Below are positions 1-7,501 of a stretch of 16,257 bases of DNA, one piece after another (positions within the stretch are counted from its first letter, which is position 1; each line of letters begins with the position of its first letter). The translations under genes and the position numbers were made by a program. The stretch lies in the NCBI GenBank assembly GCA_016929175.1, contig JAFGJI010000224.1, positions 1 to 16,257 on the forward strand, read 5' to 3'. The DNA is from Thermoplasmatota archaeon (GTDB lineage Archaea; Thermoplasmatota; Penumbrarchaeia; Penumbrarchaeales; Penumbrarchaeaceae). The notes below the pieces were generated by a model. The model ran no database searches and was not told the DNA's origin. It worked only from the letters and a program-made list of their open reading frames with translations.

Positions 1-638
1 ATGAAGAGGGCGCTCATTCCCCCGTAGATCAGGACTATCAGGGAGATCGGCCATTTTCGTATTATTATCAGCGGGAAGAATATCTCGTCCCTGGGATAGA
101 GATACCACAGGGCGCCGAGCGTGCCGAATATGCATCCGGAAGCCCCGATGGATACGGTATCCATGGTATGTCCCAGGTATCCGAAAGGGGATATGAAGAG
201 AACGACGGCGCCAGCGATCATACCGGATCCGAAGTATATGACAAGGAAGCGGTCGTACCCGACCCTCTGCTCCAGCTGAGTGCCGAGGATCACAAGCCCC
301 AGGAAATTGAACATCAGGTGGAAGAAATCGGAATGCATGTAGGTCGCTGTTATGAACTGATATACCGAGTAGTTCTCCACCATCGACCGGGGAAAAAACC
401 CAAGGTCCTGCAGGATCGTGTACCTATCCGGAGGGGAGATACCCGAGAGGAAGGGTATATCGTATACGAGATCAGAGGTCATGAGAAAATCAATCACGAA
501 GACCACTATGATCGAGACAGAAATGACAGTGGTAGCGGAAGCCTTTTTTTTCCAGGGGAGAACGATCGCAAGAAGGAACGATACCGCTATCACGATGAAG
601 AGAACGAGCGACGGGGTCGAAGAAAAAATATCAAACAT
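1..638 (-). CDS. Rhomboid-family intramembrane serine protease, 3' end beyond the window
   Basis: Membrane protease predicted to cut transmembrane segments of other proteins inside the bilayer. My translation gives 212 residues before the left window edge. Residues 11-27 and 38-53 are hydrophobic helices. Residues 99-111 carry the rhomboid TM2 signature, with H107-x-x-x-N111 (the HxxxN oxyanion motif). Residues 165-168 are Gly-Ala-Ser-Gly, the GxSG box, with Ser167 as the expected nucleophile. The catalytic His of the last conserved helix should lie beyond the edge, so activity cannot be confirmed. The ATG overlaps the end of coaD by 8 bases, with a purine-rich GGGAG directly before it, so translation is probably coupled to the upstream gene. 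It is the last visible gene of the UMP kinase operon. The family call is firm; the substrate is unknown. Confidence 0.9.
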   Translation of the reverse strand, partial: MFDIFSSTPSLVLFIVIAVSFLLAIVLPWKKKASATTVISVSIIVVFVIDFLMTSDLVYDIPFLSGISPPDRYTILQDLGFFPRSMVENYSVYQFITATYMHSDFFHLMFNFLGLVILGTQLEQRVGYDRFLVIYFGSGMIAGAVVLFISPFGYLGHTMDTVSIGASGCIFGTLGALWYLYPRDEIFFPLIIIRKWPISLIVLIYGGMSALF

Positions 639-1149
639 CTCCCTTCAAACCCCCTTTCATGGCTTTTCCTGATGATCTGTCAAGCGGATAGCCCCTTACA
701 TCGATCTCTCCCGATGCCACCCTTGTTGAGGATATTCCGATCCCGTTGCGGTCGGTCACCATTCCAACGACGAACCTCTTCAGCGGAGGGATGCCCTTTC
801 TTGACCTCTCCTCATCTATCTCGTCAACGGTGTGCTCCGTTTCCTCCGATACCACGATGGAATCGATCTCCGGTATGGTCGCGAACCCGTACCTGTCATT
901 GATCTCTAACAAGGTGTAAGGAACGGAACGCTCACGGGACAATCCGTCAAGCACGTTCATCAGGACCGCTTTCCTGCTCTCGAAAGGCTCCACAGGCCTC
1001 TTCCTGCCCCTTTTTGCCATCTCGTCCGATGTCAATCCGACCCACACTTTTCTTCCCCTTCTGAAGGCCTCCCTCAGCAATTCGAGGTGACCGGAATGGA
1101 GGGGGGAGAATGTCCCTCCGACGCAGATGTTCAACACTTGCTCTTCCAT
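631..1149 (-). CDS. coaD: Archaeal phosphopantetheine adenylyltransferase (PPAT)
   Basis: Transfers AMP from ATP to 4'-phosphopantetheine to give dephospho-CoA, the penultimate step of CoA synthesis, in the cytoplasm. The 172-residue protein begins with the nucleotidyltransferase box GGTFSPLHSGH (residues 11-21; HSGH is the HxGH motif). It continues with VGLTSDEMAK (37-46), typical of archaeal PPAT, and the second nucleotide-binding motif ISSTR (139-143). The open frame extends upstream, but the ATG at 1149 is chosen because the AGGAGAGG purine tract lies just before it and the conserved domain starts nine residues later. Length is slightly above the 150-160 residues usual for the family, from a basic, Gly-rich C-terminal tail. 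It lies 17 bases after the zinc-ribbon gene and overlaps the rhomboid gene by 8 bases. Confidence 0.93.
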   Translation of the reverse strand: MEEQVLNICVGGTFSPLHSGHLELLREAFRRGRKVWVGLTSDEMAKRGRKRPVEPFESRKAVLMNVLDGLSRERSVPYTLLEINDRYGFATIPEIDSIVVSEETEHTVDEIDEERSRKGIPPLKRFVVGMVTDRNGIGISSTRVASGEIDVRGYPLDRSSGKAMKGGLKGDV

Positions 1150-1166
1150 CGGTCCTCTCCTGCCTG

Positions 1167-1445
1167 TTAGTTCGCGAGTATCAGAACGTAGAACAAGAGA
1201 AGGAGGGCTATCCCTATGAACGGGAGGTAGGTCATGAGCTTCTTGCGCTTCAGCATCCTGTCCCACTCCGCCTGGCATCTGTCCGAGCAGATGTCCCTGT
1301 CCACGGGGATCGAAACCCCGCAGTTGAAACAATGCTTGTGAGGCTGGGTAATGGGTGCCGCAGGTCCTTCTTCCCCGGATGCTGCCCTCTGAACGGTGAC
1401 CGGTCTCTTCCTCTTTCCTGATCTCTTCGGTGGTTTTCCAGGCAT
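1167..1445 (-). CDS. Small zinc-ribbon protein with C-terminal membrane anchor (DUF2116-like)
   Basis: A 92-residue protein of unknown function. A basic, Pro-rich N-terminus (residues 1-35) leads to a zinc-ribbon with Cys39, Cys42, Cys53 and Cys57 (HCFNCG, then CSDRC). A basic linker, KRKK, follows, and then a single hydrophobic helix (about 72-90) ending two residues before the stop. The layout predicts a tail-anchored protein with its zinc finger in the cytoplasm. Similar small zinc-ribbon proteins (the DUF2116 type) are widespread in archaea and uncharacterised. It starts 4 bases after the UMP kinase stop and 17 bases before coaD, so it is almost certainly co-transcribed with them. No catalytic motif is visible. 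The gene is certain; the family assignment is by pattern recognition only. Confidence 0.85.
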   Translation of the reverse strand: MPGKPPKRSGKRKRPVTVQRAASGEEGPAAPITQPHKHCFNCGVSIPVDRDICSDRCQAEWDRMLKRKKLMTYLPFIGIALLLLFYVLILAN

Positions 1446-1449
1446 CTGA

Positions 1450-2142
1450 TCATTCTCCCGGGGCGATCACCGTCCCATGCGTCCGTTCACCCGAGATGCA
1501 ACTAAGGAGGTTGGAGATGTCCCGACCGTCAAGTATCATCGTCCGTATCCCCGCCCGGTGTATGACCGAAGCAGCGAGAGGGTCCATGACCGAATGGGAA
1601 CCGGCACCCCTCACAGTACCGGATACGAGTTCGACGAGTTCCTTCGAGGTCATCTCGGGTATCCTTTCTGCATCAGTGTCCTTCTTGGGGTCGGCGGTAT
1701 AGGCACCGTCCACGGCGGTGAGGTTGATGAACAGGTCTGCCCTCCACATCTCCGCGATCAAGGCGCTCACCGCATCGGTAGTATGTCCGGGATGTGTCCC
1801 TCCGCCGATGGTGAACTTTTTGGCCGAAGCCCCTATGATGGCTTCCTCCAGAGAGGTGAACGGTCTTGGATACACATCCACACATTTGAAGGCCCCGATG
1901 ATCAGCCATGCATTCATCCTTGTGGCCAGTATGCCCATGCTGTCAAGGGTCGCCTCATCCAACCCCACCCGTCTGCCTATCGAGATATGGTCCCTTGCCA
2001 GTTTGCCTCCGCCGGTAACGATGATGAACCTCACGTCATCGGAAACGGACGCGAGGCCCTCCACCAATTCCCTTATGTAGGCTTCGTCATCTTCGCCCTT
2101 GACAAGGATGGAGCCCCCAAGGGATATCACGACCTTCCTCAA
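1450..2142 (-). CDS. pyrH: Uridylate (UMP) kinase, archaeal type, TTG start
   Basis: Phosphorylates UMP to UDP with ATP in pyrimidine nucleotide synthesis. The 230-residue length is normal for the archaeal amino-acid-kinase-fold enzyme. Visible motifs are the Gly-rich phosphate loop SLGGS (7-11), TGGGKLAR (43-50), GGGTHPGHTTDA (about 113-124) and NLTAVDGAYTADP near residue 140, the ATP/uracil-site region of this family. The start is TTG: a perfect GGAGGT lies 6 bases upstream, and the next upstream ATGs are in another frame that stops at once. It heads the operon continuing through the zinc-ribbon protein, coaD and the rhomboid. A TATA-like element in the 60-base gap to the surface-protein gene suggests it has its own promoter. 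Confidence 0.95.
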   Translation of the reverse strand: MRKVVISLGGSILVKGEDDEAYIRELVEGLASVSDDVRFIIVTGGGKLARDHISIGRRVGLDEATLDSMGILATRMNAWLIIGAFKCVDVYPRPFTSLEEAIIGASAKKFTIGGGTHPGHTTDAVSALIAEMWRADLFINLTAVDGAYTADPKKDTDAERIPEMTSKELVELVSGTVRGAGSHSVMDPLAASVIHRAGIRTMILDGRDISNLLSCISGERTHGTVIAPGE

Positions 2143-2148
2143 TGTGGT

Positions 2149-2154
2149 ACCTCC
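2149..2154 (-). promoter_or_regulatory. Shine-Dalgarno site fixing the TTG start of pyrH
   Basis: On the minus strand this reads GGAGGT, 6 bases before the TTG at 2142. This near-ideal site decides for TTG over the in-frame GTG nine bases further on. Confidence 0.8.
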
Positions 2155-2183
2155 ATCATTCAGGTCCGGAAAGTGCCTGAGGT

Positions 2184-2197
2184 CTTTATTAAAGCTT
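2184..2197 (-). promoter_or_regulatory. Candidate TATA box for the pyrH operon
   Basis: The minus strand reads AAGCTTTAATAAAG, an A/T-rich element like an archaeal TATA box, inside the 60-base gap between the surface-protein stop (2203) and the pyrH start (2142). A start about 25 bases downstream would give a leader of roughly 20 bases that includes the GGAGGT. Read-through from the surface-protein gene remains possible. Confidence 0.5.
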
Positions 2198-2202
2198 ACT
2201 AC

Positions 2203-5200
2203 TCAATCCAGAAGATCTGTCAGGTCTCCGGCAGCGGCCTGCCTTGGCGGAAGGGACTGGGGTTGTTCCCCGGTCGGCTGCTCCATCTCGGCTTCGGCGG
2301 GCAGGCTTCCGGCTCCTCCGAAGATATCATCCAGGTCACCCTCCCCGCCCGGTGGCGGGAGTACGGGTAAAGTTGGACCCGGTGCAGCCATTCCTGGCTG
2401 CTCGACAGGCGGCAGGTTGGCATACAGGTCCTGACCTTCGTAGATGTTCTTCTGCATCTCTTCAGCCATCTTCCTGCGCATCTCCTCTTCCTCTGCCCTC
2501 TTCCTGTTGCGTTTAACCATCAGGAATATCAGACCGAAGATCAGAATGAGTATTATCAAAAACAGCAGGATCAGCAGTATGATGAAGAGAAGGAAGTTCT
2601 TCTTGACCCATGATCCATCATCCTTCGGTTCGACCTGTACATTCGGGTCAAGGGGATCCCAATCCTCCCCGTCTTTTACCCCGTCATTGTCAGTGTCGGG
2701 GTCCCTCGGATCGGTCTCGTTAAGGAATTCCTCCAGATTGCTCAGACCGTCACCGTCGGAATCGACCGAAGCATCCTCGGGATCGTACTCATTGAACGAA
2801 TGCTCCCTCTCCCAGACGTTGGGGAGACCATCCCCATCAAAGTCATCATCGTTGCGGACACCGTTGACTGTGATGGTCAACTGGACCTGTTTCGAGTTGC
2901 CGGCATTATCGGTGACCATCAGGGTGATCGTATAGGTGCCTGCGGCCGGGAAATCCCATTTTCCGGACATGCCCTCGTGATCGACCTGGAAACCGTTGGA
3001 AAAATCGAAGTCCCACTGATAGGTCAGGGTATCGTTCAAGTCGGTATCCGGGTCGAGAGCCGTCTCGGCAGAGAAAGGTATCTGATAGAGTATCGGAAAG
3101 ACCTGACCGTCGGTTGGTGTCACGACCCCCACATAGATCGGCGGATCATTGACATTTATCACCCTGATGCGGATAGGAAGCACTGTCATTATATCCGGGC
3201 TTTCCTCGTCCTCGAGTATTATCTCCGTATCGATGGGCGGGTATTCCGGTTCGTAGGTCGGCGGATATCCGTACCTCTTCTCGGCCAGGAAATGCAGGTA
3301 AGCCATCGTGGGATCATCAGGATCGATGTCAAGGTAGGTGCCCTCTCCCATGGTGAGGTTGCACTTGAAGAATATCTGGGTCTGCTCTCCAATGGTGATA
3401 TCAACGTCCTCGGCCTTGATGGTCAGATTGAACTCCTCATGTTCGTAAACGGTAAAAACATATCTCCCCTGGATGCCGCCGGTGAGGTCCACCCTCTTCG
3501 TCGAATTCTCGACATAGAGGAAATGCGGGTTGTCGATCACATTGCTGACGTTGAACCACAGGACCTGTTCGACGATGCTCTCCGTGTCGTTGACCCGGAG
3601 AATGACCCGGTGGGACCCGACCTGATCGTTGGTCGGCCTCCAGTAGACCCTGTCCTCCTGGACGTAGAGCCATGATTCATCTTCCGGATCGTCGTAGACC
3701 AGCGAGAAGGTGAGGTGCATCCTGAGATCGTCCGGGTCGTCGGCAAGGTCCTTGGCGACCAGCCTGGTGAACCCGTCATCATCCTGTTCGAGCATGTAGG
3801 CGAAGTTGGCGTTGGGCCGTCCCTGCGGGGGTATCGTCGGCAGGTCGTTCACTGGAGCCACGTAAAGTCTGAGCACGAGCTCTTCGGATTCCAGTCCTCC
3901 GCTGTCGGTCGCCCTTAGGACAATGGCGTTCGCAGCGAATGTTTCCAGATAATGGTTGAAGTCCTTGAAGGGGGTTATCTTCAGCACCCATCCCTGCGGA
4001 TAGAGCCCGGATGAGTTCACCAGCTCGGCCTTGTATGTTTCGAAGTAGGTCACAGAGGACAGCCACTGCCCTCCGGCGGTCTTCATTGTGATGTTCAGAG
4101 GCTCATCGTCATAACCCCCCTCCACGTCCTCGTCCATGAACCATTCGTAGATGTTCTCTATGTAGGTCACCTGGTCCTCCGGTATGGTGATGGAAGTGTT
4201 GTCGAGGACTATGAAAGGCTCCCTGTTGAACTGTTTCACCCTGAAGGGGAAGGTGCCATTGGATTTGATCTCCCGGCTGTCGGGGGCCCGGTCATACATA
4301 AATATGGGCACCACGTAATTATCCTGTGGGATCCAGGAAGGGACCTTCACGGTGAACTCGTAGTAGGCGATGGTGTTGTCGGTCTCGTGATACCCCGTGG
4401 GTAGGGCCATGGTCACCTTGTTCAGACCCACCATGGTGAGGTCGCATTCGAGATCGATCAGGTCCCCCGCATTGTCGAGGTCCTGGACCGTGATGTTGAT
4501 CGTGCAGGTCTCGTTGTTGTTCCTGACCGGATTGGGGCTCATGCTGACCGGACCCATCATGGGAAGGTTGTTGGGGGGGAACGTCGTCAGTGCTACTATC
4601 ACATTGTTGCCGACGTAGACCAGTTCCTCGTAGGTCGAGTTCCCGTCAAGTTCTCCGATGGCCACATCCTTGATGATGTGGGACGAGGGGAGAGTGCCCA
4701 CCTGCGTCTCGAAGACCTTCATCACCGTGAACCGTACCGGGATGGCGGACCTTCCCGCGAGGACCGAAAGGCCGTATTCTGCGGGTGCGTTGAAGGGATT
4801 CTCGTCCGACCAGTCATCCTGCTTCGAGTATGCAACTACATCATCGGCACCCGTATTGTCCAGATTTCCGACGGCAATGCCCCTGAACTGGTAATTGTAA
4901 TCCTCCGAGTAGGCTGCGGAAGGTGAATAAAAACCGAACTCATCCAGACTGGGATTCCTCTTCTTGATGATGTAGAGCTGAGCGTCGCAATATGGAGGAT
5001 TCACGTTCCTGTTGTCGTTGATGGATATCGCCACATCCAGGGGGAGGTCTCCGTGGAAATTACCCACCTCGAGTGCGTAAGGGATCGTGGGGAAAGTACC
5101 GTCCCCCTGCATGGCATTGCTGGGGTCCAGATCGTATTCGACCCCCCAGCTGGCTCCCGTTCCCGTATGGAACCTGGCCCTCACCTCTATCATGAACCAT

Positions 5201-6039
5201 GCGTTGTTGTAGACCCCGCCGTAGGTGTAAACGATATCGGGGTGGCTGTCCATATTGAAATCCGCGAACCTTACGAAGCATGCTATGTTCCATGAGGAGG
5301 GGGTCGCCCTTGTATGGATATTGCTCCTGGCAAGGCCAGTGCCGCTGTATGTCAGCAGGGAGACCTGGATCGTCTCGCCGTTATTGGACGAGTCACCGTC
5401 CGTGTCCCGATTGTATATGACCATGGTGTCGATGTCACCGTCACCATCGACATCCGCCGTGTCGAGATCGTACTTGCCGTCCGTCCAGAACCATCCACCG
5501 ATACCGCTGATCTCGAACTGGCCGTAGAAGACATCGTCGAAATCGTAATAGGTCTCCAGGGTGAAGCCCGTTCCGGTGTTCTCCAGATAGAATACCCTCA
5601 TGCTTCCGATGGTCGCGTCCAGTCCTCCGACCTCATTGGCCAATGCATACTGGTCCTGCCCTAGGGCTATGATGTCCCTGTCGTTGTCGTTGTCGTAATC
5701 CACCACCTTCACCTTGGTGATGTAGTAACCCGCAAGAGTGATGCTCTTGTACAATGTCATCCCGAAGTTCGCACCCGAGCCTCCGTTGTTCGTGTAAACA
5801 TGTATGGCCCCGTTCGTACCTATCACGACATCATCGTTGTTCCGGTTGTCCACATCACCCGCATCCACACAGATGGCCTCCGATGAGAGCGTCGCCACCT
5901 GCTTCAGTACGGGAGTGTAACCGTACCTTGAGGGGGGTTCGTTCCATGAGAGATCATCGGCCTGAGCACCGATGGGGAAGGGGAATACCATTATCATTGC
6001 CAACGCGACAGCCAAAGTAAAAGACGGTATGAGCCTCAT
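2203..6039 (-). CDS. Large type I surface protein: FG-GAP-like repeats, Ig/cadherin-like and PKD domains, TSP3 repeats, membrane helix
   Basis: Predicted cell-surface adhesin or receptor of 1278 residues; ligand unknown. Residues 1-27 form a signal peptide with cleavage expected after Ala-Gln-Ala. From about 55 to 480 there are at least six FG-GAP/VCBS-like Ca-binding loops (for example DVDNRNNDD, DYDNDNDRD, DVDGDGDID, DFNMDSHPD). From about 490 to 980 follow beta-sandwich segments of Ig/cadherin-like type with NDLP and NDPP linkers, then a PKD-like domain (about 985-1060). Thrombospondin type 3-like loops (DFDGDGLPN, DSDGDGLSN, DTDNDGVKD) occupy about 1062-1132. One membrane helix (about 1148-1174) precedes a charged juxtamembrane helix and a Pro/Gly-rich acidic tail. 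The ATG at 6039 is preferred over the upstream ATG at 6114 because it gives a proper signal peptide, is preceded by GGTGA, and the upstream ATG sits in the putative promoter. Several NxS/T sequons fit an exported, perhaps glycosylated, protein. Confidence 0.9.
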   Translation of the reverse strand: MRLIPSFTLAVALAMIMVFPFPIGAQADDLSWNEPPSRYGYTPVLKQVATLSSEAICVDAGDVDNRNNDDVVIGTNGAIHVYTNNGGSGANFGMTLYKSITLAGYYITKVKVVDYDNDNDRDIIALGQDQYALANEVGGLDATIGSMRVFYLENTGTGFTLETYYDFDDVFYGQFEISGIGGWFWTDGKYDLDTADVDGDGDIDTMVIYNRDTDGDSSNNGETIQVSLLTYSGTGLARSNIHTRATPSSWNIACFVRFADFNMDSHPDIVYTYGGVYNNAWFMIEVRARFHTGTGASWGVEYDLDPSNAMQGDGTFPTIPYALEVGNFHGDLPLDVAISINDNRNVNPPYCDAQLYIIKKRNPSLDEFGFYSPSAAYSEDYNYQFRGIAVGNLDNTGADDVVAYSKQDDWSDENPFNAPAEYGLSVLAGRSAIPVRFTVMKVFETQVGTLPSSHIIKDVAIGELDGNSTYEELVYVGNNVIVALTTFPPNNLPMMGPVSMSPNPVRNNNETCTINITVQDLDNAGDLIDLECDLTMVGLNKVTMALPTGYHETDNTIAYYEFTVKVPSWIPQDNYVVPIFMYDRAPDSREIKSNGTFPFRVKQFNREPFIVLDNTSITIPEDQVTYIENIYEWFMDEDVEGGYDDEPLNITMKTAGGQWLSSVTYFETYKAELVNSSGLYPQGWVLKITPFKDFNHYLETFAANAIVLRATDSGGLESEELVLRLYVAPVNDLPTIPPQGRPNANFAYMLEQDDDGFTRLVAKDLADDPDDLRMHLTFSLVYDDPEDESWLYVQEDRVYWRPTNDQVGSHRVILRVNDTESIVEQVLWFNVSNVIDNPHFLYVENSTKRVDLTGGIQGRYVFTVYEHEEFNLTIKAEDVDITIGEQTQIFFKCNLTMGEGTYLDIDPDDPTMAYLHFLAEKRYGYPPTYEPEYPPIDTEIILEDEESPDIMTVLPIRIRVINVNDPPIYVGVVTPTDGQVFPILYQIPFSAETALDPDTDLNDTLTYQWDFDFSNGFQVDHEGMSGKWDFPAAGTYTITLMVTDNAGNSKQVQLTITVNGVRNDDDFDGDGLPNVWEREHSFNEYDPEDASVDSDGDGLSNLEEFLNETDPRDPDTDNDGVKDGEDWDPLDPNVQVEPKDDGSWVKKNFLLFIILLILLFLIILILIFGLIFLMVKRNRKRAEEEEMRRKMAEEMQKNIYEGQDLYANLPPVEQPGMAAPGPTLPVLPPPGGEGDLDDIFGGAGSLPAEAEMEQPTGEQPQSLPPRQAAAGDLTDLLD

Positions 6040-6064
6040 GCTGTTCACCCGGTCCGAGATCGCT

Positions 6065-6088
6065 CCGACCAGGGTCGGACCTGGTCGG
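6065..6088 (-). repeat. Perfect 9-bp inverted repeat in the leader of the surface-protein gene
   Basis: CCGACCAGG and CCTGGTCGG flank a 6-base spacer. The element lies 26-49 bases upstream of the ATG at 6039 and downstream of the candidate TATA boxes, so it should be transcribed in the leader or sit at the transcription start. It could be an RNA hairpin controlling translation or a dimeric-repressor operator. Confidence 0.7.
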
Positions 6089-6103
6089 GGGGATTGTGCT
6101 GGT

Positions 6104-6128
6104 TCATATAACATTATGGTATAATACT
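6104..6128 (-). promoter_or_regulatory. Candidate promoter of the surface-protein gene
   Basis: The minus strand holds two TATA-like stretches, AGTATTATACC (6128-6118) and TTATATGA (6111-6104), the only strongly A/T-rich DNA upstream of the gene. Either would place the transcription start at about 6080-6100 and the 9-bp inverted repeat in or at the edge of the leader. Confidence 0.5.
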
Positions 6129-6209
6129 ATTTCGTGAACGGGGATAAGGGGTGGCTGGACCTGTTTAGGCAGGACCTGCGATATCATGGAACCGGCCTCC
6201 CGAGCAAAG

Positions 6210-6217
6210 CTTATAAA
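6210..6217 (+). promoter_or_regulatory. TATA box of the aRF1 gene
   Basis: CTTATAAA, preceded by a purine-rich BRE-like AGCAAAG, lies about 55 bases before the aRF1 ATG. The expected transcription start near 6240 gives a leader of about 28 bases containing the GGTGA ribosome site at 6260. Confidence 0.65.
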
Positions 6218-6268
6218 CCACCATCTTCTGTTGGGCACTTCACTCCAGCGCATATACCGGTGAAATAA

Positions 6269-7501
6269 ATGGCAAAGCTGACCCCAAGGCAGAGATACGA
6301 TTTCAAGAGGACCATCGAGGAGCTCGAGAGCTACAGGGGAAGGGCCACAGAGCTGATCACACTCCTCATCCCGCCCACAAAGCAGATCCCGGATGTTACC
6401 AATTATCTGCGGAACGAGCTGTCCCAGTCCTCGAACATCAAATCCAAATCCACACGCAAGAACGTCATGGCCGCCATTGAATCGATACTGTCAAGGTTGA
6501 GGAACATACGCTTCCCGCCGGAGAACGGAATTGGCTTCTTTGTCGGTCATGTACCCGTCGGGGCCGATCAGACCAGGATGGTCGCCCACGTGGTCGAACC
6601 ACCCTCTCCCCTTCCGACCTTCATGTACAGATGTGACAGCTACTTCTATCTCGACCATCTCAGGGACATGATGACCGAGGACGAGATATTCGGTCTGCTG
6701 GTGATAGACCGCAAGGAGGCCACGATCGGATTTCTCAGGGGAAAGAGGATCCTGACCGTGAAGAACATACAATCCCTGGTCCCTTCGAAGCACGGGAAAG
6801 GAGGGCAGTCCAGCGTCAGGTTCGAGAGATTGATAGAGATAGCGGCACATGAATACTTCAAGAAGGTGGGTGAGCTCTGCACCGAGACGTTCCTGGGCGA
6901 GGTGGACCTCAAAGGAATACTCGTCGGCGGACCCGGTTCCACCAAGGATTTCTTCGTGAAGAACGATTTCCTGCATCACGAACTGGCGAAGAAGGTACTG
7001 GACACCTTCGACACGGGTTATACGGACGAATCCGGGCTTTCGGAACTGATCGAAAAGGCAAGATCAGCCCTGCAGCATCTCGAGGTTTCCCATGAGAAGG
7101 AGCTCATGGAGAGGCTGTTTACCGAGATACGCAAGGAAGATGGCGGACTGGCAGCATACGGGGAAGAACAGGTAAGGGGTGCACTGAATGCCGGAGCCGT
7201 GGACCTGCTCCTGATGTCCGAGGGTATGAAGACATGCAACCGGACCTTCGAGTGCCCGGGATGCGGTAAGAGCTACGAGGTCCACCAGGGCAAGGAGGAG
7301 GAGCCGGTTTACAGCTGCCCGGAGGACGGCTCCGGCTGCGATCTTGTCAGGGAGGAGGATATCGTTGAGGAGTTCGAAAGGATCTGCGAGATGTATTCCT
7401 CGCAGCTCGAGCTGATATCCACGGATTCATCGGAAGGGAACATGCTGCTCAAGGCTTTCGGCGGCATGGCCGCCATCCTGAGGTACCGGTTCTCTGTCTA
7501 G
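6269..7501 (+). CDS. prf1: Peptide chain release factor aRF1
   Basis: Reads all three stop codons in the ribosomal A site and triggers peptidyl-tRNA hydrolysis, ending translation. At 410 residues it has the usual archaeal length and order. Domain 1 carries NIKS (56-59) and YxCxxxF (Y120, C122, F126), the stop-codon recognition motifs. Domain 2 carries the catalytic GGQ (178-180) within GKGGQS. Domain 3 contains the Cys-rich mini-domain with CPGC and a further CPEDGSGC pair. The residues before NIKS are QSS, a mild departure from the common (T/Q)AS. The ATG follows GGTGA by 6 bases. The gene stands alone behind its own TATA box, divergent from the surface protein and convergent with the ribbon-helix-helix gene, sharing a CTAG with that gene's stop. 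Confidence 0.97.
   Translation: MAKLTPRQRYDFKRTIEELESYRGRATELITLLIPPTKQIPDVTNYLRNELSQSSNIKSKSTRKNVMAAIESILSRLRNIRFPPENGIGFFVGHVPVGADQTRMVAHVVEPPSPLPTFMYRCDSYFYLDHLRDMMTEDEIFGLLVIDRKEATIGFLRGKRILTVKNIQSLVPSKHGKGGQSSVRFERLIEIAAHEYFKKVGELCTETFLGEVDLKGILVGGPGSTKDFFVKNDFLHHELAKKVLDTFDTGYTDESGLSELIEKARSALQHLEVSHEKELMERLFTEIRKEDGGLAAYGEEQVRGALNAGAVDLLLMSEGMKTCNRTFECPGCGKSYEVHQGKEEEPVYSCPEDGSGCDLVREEDIVEEFERICEMYSSQLELISTDSSEGNMLLKAFGGMAAILRYRFSV

Noticed and set aside
168..902. 244-residue plus-strand open frame
   Set aside because: It lies antisense to the rhomboid and coaD genes, has no family motif, and reads as low-complexity charged sequence; the minus-strand genes explain the DNA.
1477..2370. 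297-residue plus-strand open frame over pyrH
   Set aside because: Antisense to a clear UMP kinase and the surface-protein tail, with no recognisable motif or ribosome site.
2640..2860. Possible short tandem DNA repeat in the surface-protein gene
   Set aside because: The repetition is at protein level (Asp-rich TSP3-like loops), and the DNA copies are too diverged for a nucleotide repeat.
2800..3675. 291-residue plus-strand open frame
   Set aside because: Antisense shadow of the surface protein, whose PKD and TSP3-like motifs are unmistakable in the other strand.
6040..6114. 25-residue N-terminal extension of the surface protein from the ATG at 6114
   Set aside because: It would place a hydrophilic Pro-rich stretch before the signal peptide, would start in the TATA-like DNA, and would translate through the perfect hairpin.
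6040..6268. Search for an RNA gene in the largest intergenic region
   Set aside because: No tRNA or box-containing RNA fold was seen; two divergent promoters and the leader hairpin account for it.
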